A stretch of 64,000 bases of DNA from Ruoffia tabacinasalis (GCF_042652985.1 NZ_JBHSHQ010000008.1:1-64000); one strand, 5' to 3'; shown: positions 23,048-32,765, numbered from the stretch's first letter. Numbers and translations are program-made. Notes: generated by a model not told the origin, from the sequence alone.

Positions 23048-23608
23048 ATGACACCGAGTGAAATTTTATCAACAACAAAACAAAGAATGAACAAATCCGT
23101 TGAAGCTTATCAACGCGAAATTGCTTCAATTCGTGCTGGTCGTGCGAATGCAAGTATATTAGACCGAGTTAATGTTAATTATTATGGTGTGCCAACACCA
23201 TTGAATCAACTTGCGGGTATTTCAAGTCCAGAGGCAAGAATGTTAGTTATATCACCTTATGATAAATCTAGCTTAACTGATATTGAAAAAGCTATTTTAC
23301 AAAGTGATATCGGTATTACACCATCAAATGACGGAGACGTGATTCGTCTTGTAATTCCAGCACTGACGAAAGAAAGACGTGCAGAATTAGCGAAAGTTGT
23401 CGGAAAAGAACAAGAAAATGCAAAAGTTTCTATCCGAAATATTCGTCGTGATATTATTGATTCAGTTAAAAAACTTGAAAAAGCAAAAGAGTTAACTGAA
23501 GATGATGTAAAAGATTATGAATCAGATATCCAAAAAATAACTGATGACTCAACAAAAAGAATTGAAGAATTAACAAAAGAAAAAGAGGATGAGATTTTTA
23601 ACGATTAA
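23048..23608 (+). CDS. frr: Ribosome recycling factor
   Basis: Splits post-termination ribosomes with EF-G. 186 residues; the helix-rich domain I and domain II motifs SIRAGRANASILDRVNVNYYGVPTPLNQLA and SPYDKSSLTDIEKAI are unmistakable, with the C-terminal KRIEELTKEKEDEI helix. AGGAGGA precedes the ATG, and it has its own extended -10 promoter and a downstream terminator. Confidence 0.98.
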   Translation: MTPSEILSTTKQRMNKSVEAYQREIASIRAGRANASILDRVNVNYYGVPTPLNQLAGISSPEARMLVISPYDKSSLTDIEKAILQSDIGITPSNDGDVIRLVIPALTKERRAELAKVVGKEQENAKVSIRNIRRDIIDSVKKLEKAKELTEDDVKDYESDIQKITDDSTKRIEELTKEKEDEIFND

Positions 23609-23654
23609 TTAAATAATCGTCCTAATGATTGCTGTTGATTTTGTTTCAAATTGA

Positions 23655-23708
23655 AAATACTTTTATCTGAAAGGTTATATCAACTTTTCAAGATAAAAGT
23701 ATTTTTTT
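23655..23708 (+). terminator. frr terminator
   Basis: AAATACTTTTATCT (23655-23668) pairs perfectly with AGATAAAAGTATTT, with an inner GAAAG/CTTTTC pairing, followed by T7. Confidence 0.9.
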
Positions 23709-23744
23709 GTTTTCATGATTATTATTCGTAATTTAACATTATTT

Positions 23745-23753
23745 TGGTATAAT
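23745..23753 (+). promoter_or_regulatory. Extended -10 promoter of uppS-cdsA-rseP-polC
   Basis: TGGTATAAT, 33 bases before the uppS ATG. Confidence 0.55.
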
Positions 23754-23785
23754 ACTAAGGATGATTATTTAAAAGGGAGTATTTT

Positions 23786-24508
23786 ATGAATAATGAATTT
23801 GAAACAGTTCCCAAGCACATTGCAATTATAATGGATGGAAATGGACGCTGGGCTAAGAAAAGATTTTTACCACGCGTAGCTGGACATCGAAAAGGTGTTC
23901 AAGCAATTAAAAAAATAACAATTAGAGCGAATGAGCTTAATATTAAATTAATTACAATGTATGCTTTTTCAACAGAAAATTGGGGTCGTCCTAAAGATGA
24001 AGTGGACTTTCTGATGAAATTACCGAAGGAATTTTTTAACGAATTTCTACCTGAATTAATTGATAATAACATACGAATTGAAGTGATTGGTGACACAGAT
24101 GCACTTCCTGAAGAAACTAAAGGCATCTTAAATTCAGCCATTGAAGATACTAAACATTGTACTGGAATGGTATTAAACTTTGCATTGAATTATGGCTCAC
24201 GACAAGAAATTACAAGTGCAGTAAAAAATATTATAACCGAAATTCAAAACGATAATATTGATATAAATGATGTGTCGGAAGACTTAATTAATAAACATTT
24301 AATGACAAGTCGTTATAATGAATTTAGTGATCCAGATTTAATTATTCGAACAAGTGGCGAAGAGCGTTTAAGCAATTTCCTATTGTGGCAAGCAGCCTAT
24401 AGTGAATTTTACTTTACGGATGTGTTATGGCCTGACTTTAATGAGGATGAACTTGATAAGGCTATTAAAACTTATAACGGTAGACAACGACGATTTGGAA
24501 AAATTTAG
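23786..24508 (+). CDS. uppS: Isoprenyl transferase (undecaprenyl diphosphate synthase)
   Basis: Cis-prenyltransferase making C55-PP, the lipid carrier for wall polymers. IAIIMDGNGRWAKKR (catalytic Asp in MDGNGRW), GHRKG, the YAFSTENWGRP motif, and the C-terminal LIIRTSGEERLSNFLLWQAAYSEFYF dimer/active-site segment are present. 240 residues is normal. It starts an operon running through polC. Confidence 0.97.
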   Translation: MNNEFETVPKHIAIIMDGNGRWAKKRFLPRVAGHRKGVQAIKKITIRANELNIKLITMYAFSTENWGRPKDEVDFLMKLPKEFFNEFLPELIDNNIRIEVIGDTDALPEETKGILNSAIEDTKHCTGMVLNFALNYGSRQEITSAVKNIITEIQNDNIDINDVSEDLINKHLMTSRYNEFSDPDLIIRTSGEERLSNFLLWQAAYSEFYFTDVLWPDFNEDELDKAIKTYNGRQRRFGKI

Positions 24509-24545
24509 TAGTTACCTGTCGTCTTAAGTCTTAGGAGGAATAATT

Positions 24546-25340
24546 TTGATTGTAAGAATTAGAAGTGCCGTCATAGCACTTGCACTTTATATCCCATTCT
24601 TATTATTAGGTGGCGGTTATTATGCATTTGCGATGTGGGTCATTGGAATTGTAGGATTATTTGAATTTGCCGAAATGCAGAAATTAAATATTGTTAACCA
24701 TATTGGGTTTTTTTCTGTTGTTGGTTTAACTTCTTTACTTATACCTCAAATGTATATGCCAGAATTTATGAATCAGGGCAATCCAGAGTATTTATTTTAC
24801 ATTTGTAGTTTAATTTTGCTAGTATTTACTGTGTTCAACCATCGGAAATTTAATTTCGGTCACGCCGCTATTATGGTGTTTGCATGTATTTATATCGGTT
24901 ATGGTTTTAGATTTTTAATACTATTTCGCGAGATGGGGCTAGAAACAATTCTATACTTACTAGTCGTAGTTTGGTCAACGGATTCAGGTGCATACTTCGT
25001 CGGTAGAAAATTTGGAAGCAGACCACTGGCGCCTGAGATTAGCCCGAATAAGACAGTTGAAGGAATGATTGGTGGGGTTTTAACAGCACTACTTGTAGCG
25101 AGTATATTTGTTGCTATATTCCAACCAGCCTTAGGTGCAGTGAATCAAGTATGGATATTAACAATCATTGTGTCACTATTTGGACAATTTGGTGATTTAG
25201 TGGAATCAGCGTTTAAACGCTATTTCAATGTCAAAGATTCGGGTAAATTTTTACCGGGTCATGGCGGTATGTTAGACCGATTTGATAGTTTAATTTTCGC
25301 AAGTTTTATTATGATGTTTTGGATAAATTTATTTAGATAG
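24546..25340 (+). CDS. cdsA: Phosphatidate cytidylyltransferase
   Basis: Integral membrane enzyme making CDP-diacylglycerol from phosphatidate and CTP. 264 residues, about eight hydrophobic helices. The CDS signature is clear: SPNKTVEGMIGG, QFGDLVESAFKRYFNVKDSG and LPGHGGMLDRFDSL. The start is TTG at 24546 with AGGAGGAA before it. The gap to rseP is 11 bases. Confidence 0.96.
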   Translation: MIVRIRSAVIALALYIPFLLLGGGYYAFAMWVIGIVGLFEFAEMQKLNIVNHIGFFSVVGLTSLLIPQMYMPEFMNQGNPEYLFYICSLILLVFTVFNHRKFNFGHAAIMVFACIYIGYGFRFLILFREMGLETILYLLVVVWSTDSGAYFVGRKFGSRPLAPEISPNKTVEGMIGGVLTALLVASIFVAIFQPALGAVNQVWILTIIVSLFGQFGDLVESAFKRYFNVKDSGKFLPGHGGMLDRFDSLIFASFIMMFWINLFR

Positions 25341-25351
25341 GATGGTTACTA

Positions 25352-26617
25352 TTGACGACTTTACTAGTATTTTTAGTCATATTTTCGATAATTGTAGTTA
25401 TACATGAGTTTGGACATTATTTTTTCGCAAAGCGAGCAGGGATTTTAGTTAGAGAATTTGCGTTAGGAATGGGTCCTAAATTATTTTCTAAACAGGGGAA
25501 AGATGGAACGACATATACAGTCAGATTGTTACCACTTGGTGGTTACGTTCGTCTAGCTGGATTGTATGAAGAAGATGAGATTCAAGCTGGAATGGAAGTT
25601 GGTTTAGAAATTAATGATAATGATCAAGTGTCATTGATTAATTTATCGGATAACTTTTCAGTAGACGAGATGCCAGTTAGAGTTGACAATGTTGATTTAA
25701 TAGATGAGATGTTCATCGAAGCCGTTCCAGTTGGTCAAACGGATATCGTAAGATACTCAGTGGCAAAGAAAGCAAACATTATTGAAGCGGATGGAACTAA
25801 ATTACCAGTCGCTCCACGTGAAATGCGTTATGAAAGTGCAAGTGTTTGGAACAAGATGATTACTAACTTTGCAGGACCAATGAATAACTTCATATTATCC
25901 ATAATTGCTTTTACAATTGTGGCTTTTATGATTGGTATTCCAAATACGGATAGTGTCATTGGAGAAGTTGTTGATGGATCTGTCGCTCAAGAAGCAGGTT
26001 TAGTAGATGGCGATAGAGTGACAGAAGTTGATGGTCAATCTGTAAGTGAATGGTCCGATTTAGTCTTATTAATTCAAGAAAGACCGAATGAAGAATTACC
26101 AATGACCGTAGAACGCGAGAATGAAACGGTTGATACAGTTGTGGATGTTCAAGCTGTGACAGATGAACAATCTGGTAACGAAATTGGACAAATTGGTATT
26201 ATTGCGGATAGAGAGTTTGGTTTTGGAAGTAGTATCACTTATGGTGTGACAGCGACTTGGGGAATCATCACTGGCGTATTAGGAGTTATCGGTAGTATGA
26301 TTACGAGTGGCTTCAATATTAATAACTTTGGTGGTCCAGTAGCCATGGCTCAGATGACTGATCAAGTTGTCAGTCTAGGTTTACCGGTAATAGTCAACTT
26401 CTTAGCAATGCTTTCTGCTAACTTAGGAGTATTCAACTTATTACCAATACCAGCTTTAGACGGTGGTAAGATAGTATTAAATGCCATTGAAGCAGTGAGA
26501 GGGAAACCTTTAAGTGAATCAAAAGAAGGAATTATTACTATTATTGGTGTCTTAATCATGGTAGTATTAATGGTTGCTGTAACATGGAATGATATTAATA
26601 GAGCGTTTTTCCAATAG
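25352..26617 (+). CDS. rseP: Intramembrane zinc metalloprotease RseP (site-2 protease)
   Basis: Cleaves anti-sigma factors and signal-peptide remnants within the membrane. The zinc motif HEFGH is at residues 18-22 in the first helix, followed by GILVREFALGMGP. A PDZ domain (EVVDGSVAQEAGLVDGDRVTEVDG) lies near 210-270. The third zinc-ligand motif NLLPIPALDGGKI is near 365. 421 residues is typical of Bacilli. The start is TTG. It is followed by polC rather than proS. Confidence 0.96.
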   Translation: MTTLLVFLVIFSIIVVIHEFGHYFFAKRAGILVREFALGMGPKLFSKQGKDGTTYTVRLLPLGGYVRLAGLYEEDEIQAGMEVGLEINDNDQVSLINLSDNFSVDEMPVRVDNVDLIDEMFIEAVPVGQTDIVRYSVAKKANIIEADGTKLPVAPREMRYESASVWNKMITNFAGPMNNFILSIIAFTIVAFMIGIPNTDSVIGEVVDGSVAQEAGLVDGDRVTEVDGQSVSEWSDLVLLIQERPNEELPMTVERENETVDTVVDVQAVTDEQSGNEIGQIGIIADREFGFGSSITYGVTATWGIITGVLGVIGSMITSGFNINNFGGPVAMAQMTDQVVSLGLPVIVNFLAMLSANLGVFNLLPIPALDGGKIVLNAIEAVRGKPLSESKEGIITIIGVLIMVVLMVAVTWNDINRAFFQ

Positions 26618-26684
26618 GTTTTAATTTGAGGGTGTGTCATCATTATTGATGGTTGCATCCTTAATTTTATCGAAAGGAGTCATT

Positions 26685-29600
26685 ATGGCTGATAAAAGAG
26701 AATTATTTGAATTACTTCTCGAACATATACAATTAAATGATGAAGAAATTGTTGAAGAACTTCAACATACTGAAATTGAAACTGTGAATATATTAGCACA
26801 GTCAAACCAATGGCATTTTACATTTACTTCGCCAAATCGAATTCATCCAAATGTATATCAAATTTTTCAACATCATATATTAAAAGCATTTGAACATATT
26901 GGTAAAGTTGAGACTTGGTGGTTATTTGAAGAGGATTCTTTAGAAACTAATAACATACTTGAATATTGGTACGCTATTATGTCAGTAATAGCACAAGAAA
27001 AGCCTTTTATTCGGTCGATCTTATCTCAAGCAAAGTATGAAATTGTTGGCGAATCATTAAGAATTGGATTAGCTAGTGATATTCAAATTAATATGCTAAA
27101 AGAAAAATATGAAAGACTATTGTTAGAAAAACTTGAACAAGTCCAAATTACTGACCTTAATTTAGAATATTATGTCGACGAAGAGTTATTACAAGATGAG
27201 ATTAATGCAGTTCGAGACCGTCAAAGTACTGAAGATGAACAGAGTTTATTAGAAGCTTTAGAAATTCAAGAAAAAAGACAAAAACAAGAGCGAACAGTTG
27301 TGCAATCTACCTCTGAAGATATAGGTAAAGATATTCCTAATAAACCGGCATTGCCTATGATTGAATTAGAAGACAATCAATTTAAACAAATTATTGAAGG
27401 TTTTATATTCTCGCACGAAATTAAAGATTTGCGTAGTGGGAATCAGCTTTTAATTATGAATATAACTGACTACACGAGTTCAGTAACTGTTAAGTTGATG
27501 TCTGGGCGTCGTATTTCTAAAGAGGCTTTGAATCAATTTAGTAAAGGGGAATGGATTCGTCTAGAGGGAGATATGATTCCTGATAATTTCACTTCTGAAT
27601 TATACTTTAGACCGAGAAGTGTCAGAAAAGTGACAGTCCCTGGCCGTGAAGATAAAGCACCGGCTGATGAAAAGCGTGTCGAATTGCATGCTCATACAAA
27701 TATGAGCCAATTAGATGCGACAAATTCAGCCACTGATATTGTAACTCAAGCAGCTAAATGGGGACATAAAGCAGTAGCTATTACAGATCACGCTGTTGCA
27801 CAGGCTTTCCCGGATGCGTATTGGGCAGGTAAAAAACATGGAATAAAAGTAATCTACGGAATTGAAGCATATGTTGTGAATGACGGTGAACCTATCGCAT
27901 TTAACTTAAGAGATGAGGCTTTAGATGAAGCAACTTATGTTGTATTCGACGTAGAGACAACTGGACTATCATCAGTATATGATGACATCATTGAGCTTGC
28001 TGGAGTGAAGATGAGAGAAGGCGAAATCATTGATACTTTTGAAGCCTTTATTAATCCGAACAAACCATTGTCAGCCTTTACTACTGAATTAACAGGTATT
28101 ACCGATGACATGGTTAAAGATGCTCCAACGGCTAAGCCAGTATTAGAACAATTCCAACAGTTTTGTGGTGATGCCATTCTAGTTGCTCATAATGCAACCT
28201 TTGATATTGGGTTCATTAATAAAGGCTATGAACGTGTTGGTTTACCACAGACTGATTTACCAGTGATTGATACTTTAGAATTGTCTCGTTTAGTGAATCC
28301 AGAGTATAAATCACACCGATTGAATACTTTGGCTAAGCGTTATAATGTTCAACTAGAACAGCATCACCGCGCGGTGTATGACTCTGAGACAACGGGATAT
28401 ATCTTGATGAAGCTATTAGAACAAGCAAAAGACCAATTTGGGATTGTCAATCATAACCAATTAAACGACCAAATAGGACAGGGCGAGAGTTATAAACAAT
28501 CAAGACCTTTCCACGCAACCCTTTTAGTTAAGAATCAAGATGGACTGAAAGCTTTATTTAAGCTGATATCTATGTCCAGTACAGAGTATTTCTACCGTGT
28601 ACCCCGAATTCCAAGATCCGTATTGACCCAATATCGAGATGATTTATTAATTGGAACGGCGTGTTCAACAGGAGAAGTATTCACTGCCATGATGCAAAAA
28701 GGGTATGAAGAAGCAAGCGAACTTGTTGATTATTACGACTTTATCGAAGTGCAACCTCCATCAGTTTATGAACCACTCATCAAAGATGATTTGATTCGTA
28801 ACGAAGCTGACTTAAAACATATTATCAGTGAAATGCTTCGACTAGGTGATGAAAAGAACAAAACGGTTGTTGCGACTGGGAATGTCCATTACCTGGATGA
28901 AAAAGATGCAATTTACCGTGAAGTATTGAAGAAATCGATGAAAATCAATGCAAACAGAACTTTACATATGCCAAAAGTTCATTTCAGAACGACAGATGAA
29001 ATGTTACATGAATTTGCATTCCTTGGTGCTGAAAAAGCCCAAGAAATTGTCGTTGAGAATTCTCAAAAAATTGCTGATTCAATTGAAGAAGTTGCTGTGA
29101 TTAAAGATGAATTATATCCACCTGTTATTGAAGGCGCTGAAGAAGAGATTACACAAATGAGTTACGATAAAGCTCATGAAATGTACGGGAATCCTCTGCC
29201 TGATATCGTTGATAAGCGAATCAAAAAGGAATTGGACAGTATTATATCGAATGGGTTCGCGGTTATTTATTTAATCTCACAAAAATTAGTGCTTAAAAGT
29301 AATGATGATGGATATTTAGTTGGTTCTCGTGGATCAGTTGGATCAAGTTTAGTAGCCACCTTAACAGGAATTACTGAAGTGAATCCCTTAGCCGCACACT
29401 ATTATTGTACAGAATGTCATTATAGTGAGTTTTTCACTAATGGTGAACATAAATCTGGTTATGACCTTCCACCAAAGGCGTGTCCTGATTGTGGTGCTGA
29501 ATTGAAAAAAGATGGGCAAGATATTCCGTTTGAAACCTTCCTTGGATTCTACGGTGATAAAGTTCCTGATATTGATTTGAACTTCTCAGGGGATTACCAA

Positions 29601-30986
29601 GCAAAAGCGCATGCGTATACTAAGGAGTTATTCGGTGAAGATTATGTCTTTCGTGCAGGGACAATTGGTACAGTTGCCAATAAAACTGCTCACGGTTACA
29701 TAAGAGGGTATTTAGAATCATCAGGAGAGCACTTGCCACAAGCTGAAAGAGAACGATTAGCATATGGTATTGAAGGCGCTCGTAGAACAACCGGGCAACA
29801 TCCGGGTGGTATTATTGTTATCCCTGATTTTATGGATGTGTACGACTTTACACCTGTGCAATATCCAGCGGATGATGTAAATGCTGAGTGGAAGACCACT
29901 CACTTCGATTTCCATTCTATTGATGCCAATGTCTTAAAACTTGATATTCTTGGTCACGATGATCCGACTATGATTCGTATGTTACAAGATTTAAGTGGTA
30001 TTGACCCAATGGATATTCCACCCGTAGATGAAAAAGTAATGCAAATCTTTAGTGGAACAGAAGTCTTGGGAGTAACGCCTGAACAAATAAACTCTGATAC
30101 GGGAACGCTTGGAGTGCCAGAGTTTGGTACAGGCTTCGTGCGAGGTATGGTCTCAGAAACAAAACCTAAAACTTTTGCGGAATTACTTCAAATCTCTGGA
30201 CTTTCACATGGGACAGATGTTTGGTTAGGAAATGCTCAAGAATTAATTAAAAATAATGTTGTAGAACTATCTGATGTAATTGGTTGTCGTGATGATATTA
30301 TGACGACTTTAATCCAATATGGTTTAGAAGATGGGACAGCCTTCCAAATTATGGAGCATGTGCGTAAAGGAAAAGGGATTCCTGATGAATGGCAAGCCGA
30401 TATGCGAAGTAACAATGTTCCAGAATGGTACATTGACTCTTGTTTAAAAATTAAGTATATGTTCCCGAAAGCCCATGCGGCTGCTTATGTTCTGATGGCC
30501 TTGCGTGTAGCTTACTTTAAAGTGTATTATCCAATGTACTATTACGCTGCATATTTCTCAATTCGTGCGAAAGACTTTGATTTAGTTGCTATGCATCAAG
30601 GGAAAGAAATGGTCAAAAGACGTGTCCGTGAAATTAATGACAAAGGCTTTGGAGCAACAAATAAAGAAAAAGAATTAGTGACAGAACTAGAGATAGCGAA
30701 TGAAATGTTAGAACGTGGATTTAAATTCCAAATGATTAATATTGAAAAATCTGACTCGAAACATTTCATCATCGAAGGAGATTCGTTAATTCCACCATTT
30801 AGAGCCGTTCCTGGTTTAGGTAATAACGTAGCTGAACAAATTGTGAAAGCACGTCAAGAAGCACCATTCTTATCAAAAGAAGATTTACAAAAGCGTGGTA
30901 AAGTTTCAAAAACAGTACTAGCTTTCTTAGACGATAATGGCGTCTTAGAAGGATTACCAGATGAAGATCAGCTCAGCTTATTTTAA
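26685..30986 (+). CDS. polC: DNA polymerase III alpha subunit, Gram-positive PolC
   Basis: Replicative polymerase with built-in proofreading, 1433 residues. Order: N-terminal domain, OB fold near 230-320, PHP domain from ELHAHTNMS near 334, inserted DEDDh exonuclease from FDVETTGL near 421 with LVAHNATFD, PHP remainder, zinc site CTECHYS...CPDCG near 907-942, palm catalytic motif PDIDLNFSGDYQ near 962, fingers, then helix-hairpin-helix (FRAVPGLGNNVAEQIV). The protein ends QLSLF, the beta-clamp-binding pentapeptide. The ATG at 26685 follows AAAGGAG; the 17-codon longer frame lacks a ribosome site. Confidence 0.98.
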   Translation: MADKRELFELLLEHIQLNDEEIVEELQHTEIETVNILAQSNQWHFTFTSPNRIHPNVYQIFQHHILKAFEHIGKVETWWLFEEDSLETNNILEYWYAIMSVIAQEKPFIRSILSQAKYEIVGESLRIGLASDIQINMLKEKYERLLLEKLEQVQITDLNLEYYVDEELLQDEINAVRDRQSTEDEQSLLEALEIQEKRQKQERTVVQSTSEDIGKDIPNKPALPMIELEDNQFKQIIEGFIFSHEIKDLRSGNQLLIMNITDYTSSVTVKLMSGRRISKEALNQFSKGEWIRLEGDMIPDNFTSELYFRPRSVRKVTVPGREDKAPADEKRVELHAHTNMSQLDATNSATDIVTQAAKWGHKAVAITDHAVAQAFPDAYWAGKKHGIKVIYGIEAYVVNDGEPIAFNLRDEALDEATYVVFDVETTGLSSVYDDIIELAGVKMREGEIIDTFEAFINPNKPLSAFTTELTGITDDMVKDAPTAKPVLEQFQQFCGDAILVAHNATFDIGFINKGYERVGLPQTDLPVIDTLELSRLVNPEYKSHRLNTLAKRYNVQLEQHHRAVYDSETTGYILMKLLEQAKDQFGIVNHNQLNDQIGQGESYKQSRPFHATLLVKNQDGLKALFKLISMSSTEYFYRVPRIPRSVLTQYRDDLLIGTACSTGEVFTAMMQKGYEEASELVDYYDFIEVQPPSVYEPLIKDDLIRNEADLKHIISEMLRLGDEKNKTVVATGNVHYLDEKDAIYREVLKKSMKINANRTLHMPKVHFRTTDEMLHEFAFLGAEKAQEIVVENSQKIADSIEEVAVIKDELYPPVIEGAEEEITQMSYDKAHEMYGNPLPDIVDKRIKKELDSIISNGFAVIYLISQKLVLKSNDDGYLVGSRGSVGSSLVATLTGITEVNPLAAHYYCTECHYSEFFTNGEHKSGYDLPPKACPDCGAELKKDGQDIPFETFLGFYGDKVPDIDLNFSGDYQAKAHAYTKELFGEDYVFRAGTIGTVANKTAHGYIRGYLESSGEHLPQAERERLAYGIEGARRTTGQHPGGIIVIPDFMDVYDFTPVQYPADDVNAEWKTTHFDFHSIDANVLKLDILGHDDPTMIRMLQDLSGIDPMDIPPVDEKVMQIFSGTEVLGVTPEQINSDTGTLGVPEFGTGFVRGMVSETKPKTFAELLQISGLSHGTDVWLGNAQELIKNNVVELSDVIGCRDDIMTTLIQYGLEDGTAFQIMEHVRKGKGIPDEWQADMRSNNVPEWYIDSCLKIKYMFPKAHAAAYVLMALRVAYFKVYYPMYYYAAYFSIRAKDFDLVAMHQGKEMVKRRVREINDKGFGATNKEKELVTELEIANEMLERGFKFQMINIEKSDSKHFIIEGDSLIPPFRAVPGLGNNVAEQIVKARQEAPFLSKEDLQKRGKVSKTVLAFLDDNGVLEGLPDEDQLSLF

Positions 30987-31002
30987 ATATTGAATAATTT
31001 AC

Positions 31003-31043
31003 ACTTCTTTTTAAGTTTTCTAACCTAAAAAGAAGTTTTTTTA
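31003..31043 (+). terminator. polC terminator
   Basis: ACTTCTTTTT (31003-31012) pairs perfectly with AAAAAGAAGT (31027-31036), followed by T6. Confidence 0.88.
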
Positions 31044-31130
31044 TGTAAATATCAATAATTATCTCTAAAACGAAATTATTTTCAAAAACCAGACCTTTTC
31101 ATTTGCATAACCATTTGAATGTCGTTAGAA

Positions 31131-31136
31131 TATAAT
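31131..31136 (+). promoter_or_regulatory. -10 element of the flavin reductase gene
   Basis: TATAAT, 35 bases before the ATG; -35 not clear. Confidence 0.45.
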
Positions 31137-31171
31137 AGTAATCAAAATTATTTTAAGGAGATGTTATTCTT

Positions 31172-31720
31172 ATGACAAAAATTGGAGTAGTAGTAGGTAG
31201 CTTACGTAAAGAATCATATGCTCGTAAATGGTCGGTAGCATTAGCTGAGTTATTCCCAGCAGATGTAGAAGTAGAATTCTTAGAAATTGGGAACCTACCA
31301 TTATATAACGAAGAATACGATGAAAACAACCCAAGCGAATATACTGAATTCCGTAACGCTGTATCAGCACAAGATGCAATTATTTTTGCGACACCAGAAT
31401 ATAACCGTTCAACTTCTGGGGTATTAAAAAATGCCATTGATGTTGCTTCTCGTCCTTGGGGACAAAGTGTATGGGCTGGTAAACCAGCTTTAATCCTAGG
31501 TCACTCTATTTCCAATATTAGTGGTGCGAACGCTGTTCAATCACTACGTCCTACATTAGCATTCTTAGATATGCCAGTATTAGGTCAACCAGAAGTTTAC
31601 TTAGCAAATTCACAAAACTTCTTTGATGAAGACGGTAAATTAAATAATGAAGAAACACGTGGTTTCTTACAAACAGTTGCGGATGCATTTATCGCACATA
31701 TCGAAAAAAACACTAAATAA
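31172..31720 (+). CDS. NADPH-dependent FMN reductase family protein
   Basis: 182-residue flavodoxin-fold protein. VGSLRKESYARKWS is the FMN-phosphate loop, FATPEYNRSTSGVLKNAIDVASRPWG the isoalloxazine-binding loop and GKPALILGHSISNISGANAV the third strand region. Relatives reduce FMN, quinones, azo dyes or chromate with NAD(P)H; the physiological substrate is unclear. AAGGAGATG precedes the start. It is monocistronic and followed by a strong terminator. Confidence 0.92.
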   Translation: MTKIGVVVGSLRKESYARKWSVALAELFPADVEVEFLEIGNLPLYNEEYDENNPSEYTEFRNAVSAQDAIIFATPEYNRSTSGVLKNAIDVASRPWGQSVWAGKPALILGHSISNISGANAVQSLRPTLAFLDMPVLGQPEVYLANSQNFFDEDGKLNNEETRGFLQTVADAFIAHIEKNTK

Positions 31721-31752
31721 TTAACTAAAACAATTATTCTTAGTTGATTAAT

Positions 31753-31806
31753 AAAACGCACGTAGAAGGTAAGTGAGAACTTACTTTCTACGCGCGTTTT
31801 TGTTTA
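31753..31806 (+). terminator. Terminator of the flavin reductase gene
   Basis: AAAACGC-ACGTAGAA-GTAAGT pairs with ACTTAC-TTCTACGC-GCGTTTT through a long, slightly imperfect stem; further T follow. Confidence 0.85.
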
Positions 31807-31813
31807 TATTAGA

Positions 31814-31849
31814 ACAGCTCCTACAAACGGTATCGTTTGTAGGAGCTGT
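31814..31849. repeat. Perfect 16-bp inverted repeat between converging genes
   Basis: ACAGCTCCTACAAACG and its exact complement flank a GTAT loop. Neither side has a good U-run. It may terminate the minus-strand binding-protein gene, protect a 3' end or bind protein. Confidence 0.8.
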
Positions 31850-31869
31850 ATTGGTTATATTATTTATAA

Positions 31870-32748
31870 TTAGTTACTTTCATCCTCAAGACTTGCTTCA
31901 TATTCTTCTAATAATATCCAAGCAGGAATATGACCACCATTTGAAATTTTTTCAATATAGTCGGCTACATCGTCAGATTGATATAAATCTACAATATATT
32001 GGTATAGTGGGTTGTCTTGATCTTCTTCACGAACTGTAATGGTGTTTAAGCGATTATAATTAAATGTTTCTGTATTGTGGCCATAAGAATAGATAGCATC
32101 ATTTGGTTCAAAGTCAGTACTTTCTAAGTAGACCTGATGAATCACTCCCATATCAACATCTGCCATGGCAGATGGAATTTGAGCAGCTTCCAATTCAATG
32201 ATTTCATAATTATTTGGATTTTCAACGATGTCATTCACAGTAGGTAAGGCATCAATTGATTCATCTAGTTTAACAAGATCAGCATAATCTAAGATTTGTA
32301 AGGCGTAAGAGCTACTTGCCAAATCATTTGGAATAGCAATGATCGCCCCTTCAGGTAAATCATCAATAGAATTATGCTTTTCAGAAAAGAAACGCAATGG
32401 AGTAGCAAAAGTATTTCCAATAGAAACTAAATTTGTTTCATTTGCATCATTCCAATCATTTAAGAAGTCAGTATGTTGATAAGCATTCATATCCAATGAG
32501 CCATCAACTAAAGAAATATTAGGCGTATTATAGTCAGTAAACAAGACTATGTCTAATTCAATGCCATCTTCCGCAGCCTTATCAGCAACAAACTCCCATA
32601 TATCGGCCAGTTCTTCACCAACCGTACCGATAGTCACAGTTTCACCTGCAAATTCCTCAGAATTTACCTCAGCTTTTGCAGGAGCCATTGGCCCAAAGAC
32701 TAAAAATAACAATAAACTAAAAAGCAACAGTTTTATACTTTTTTTCAT
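31870..32748 (-). CDS. Orphan MetQ/NlpA-family substrate-binding protein without lipobox
   Basis: 292 residues, type 2 binding fold of the NlpA (methionine) family: VTIGTVGEELADIWEFVAD, VDGSLDMNAYQHTDFLN (the conserved D-N-Q-H ligand region), then IAIPNDLASSSYALQILDYADLVKL and GVIHQVYLESTDFEP. The ligand is probably methionine or another amino acid. The signal peptide (MKKSIK, hydrophobic core, PAKAEV) has an Ala-X-Ala cleavage site and no cysteine, whereas family members in monoderms are lipoproteins. No MetN or MetI gene adjoins it. An extended -10 with a palindrome at the start site lies upstream, suggesting specific repression. Confidence 0.87.
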   Translation of the reverse strand: MKKSIKLLLFSLLLFLVFGPMAPAKAEVNSEEFAGETVTIGTVGEELADIWEFVADKAAEDGIELDIVLFTDYNTPNISLVDGSLDMNAYQHTDFLNDWNDANETNLVSIGNTFATPLRFFSEKHNSIDDLPEGAIIAIPNDLASSSYALQILDYADLVKLDESIDALPTVNDIVENPNNYEIIELEAAQIPSAMADVDMGVIHQVYLESTDFEPNDAIYSYGHNTETFNYNRLNTITVREEDQDNPLYQYIVDLYQSDDVADYIEKISNGGHIPAWILLEEYEASLEDESN

Positions 32749-32765
32749 TTATATAAACATCCCTT

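Noticed and set aside
26634..26684. N-terminal extension of PolC from an upstream start
   Set aside because: AAAGGAG immediately precedes the ATG at 26685 and the 17 extra residues have no family counterpart; the same reasoning shortened rpsB, lepA, nusA, thyA and others.
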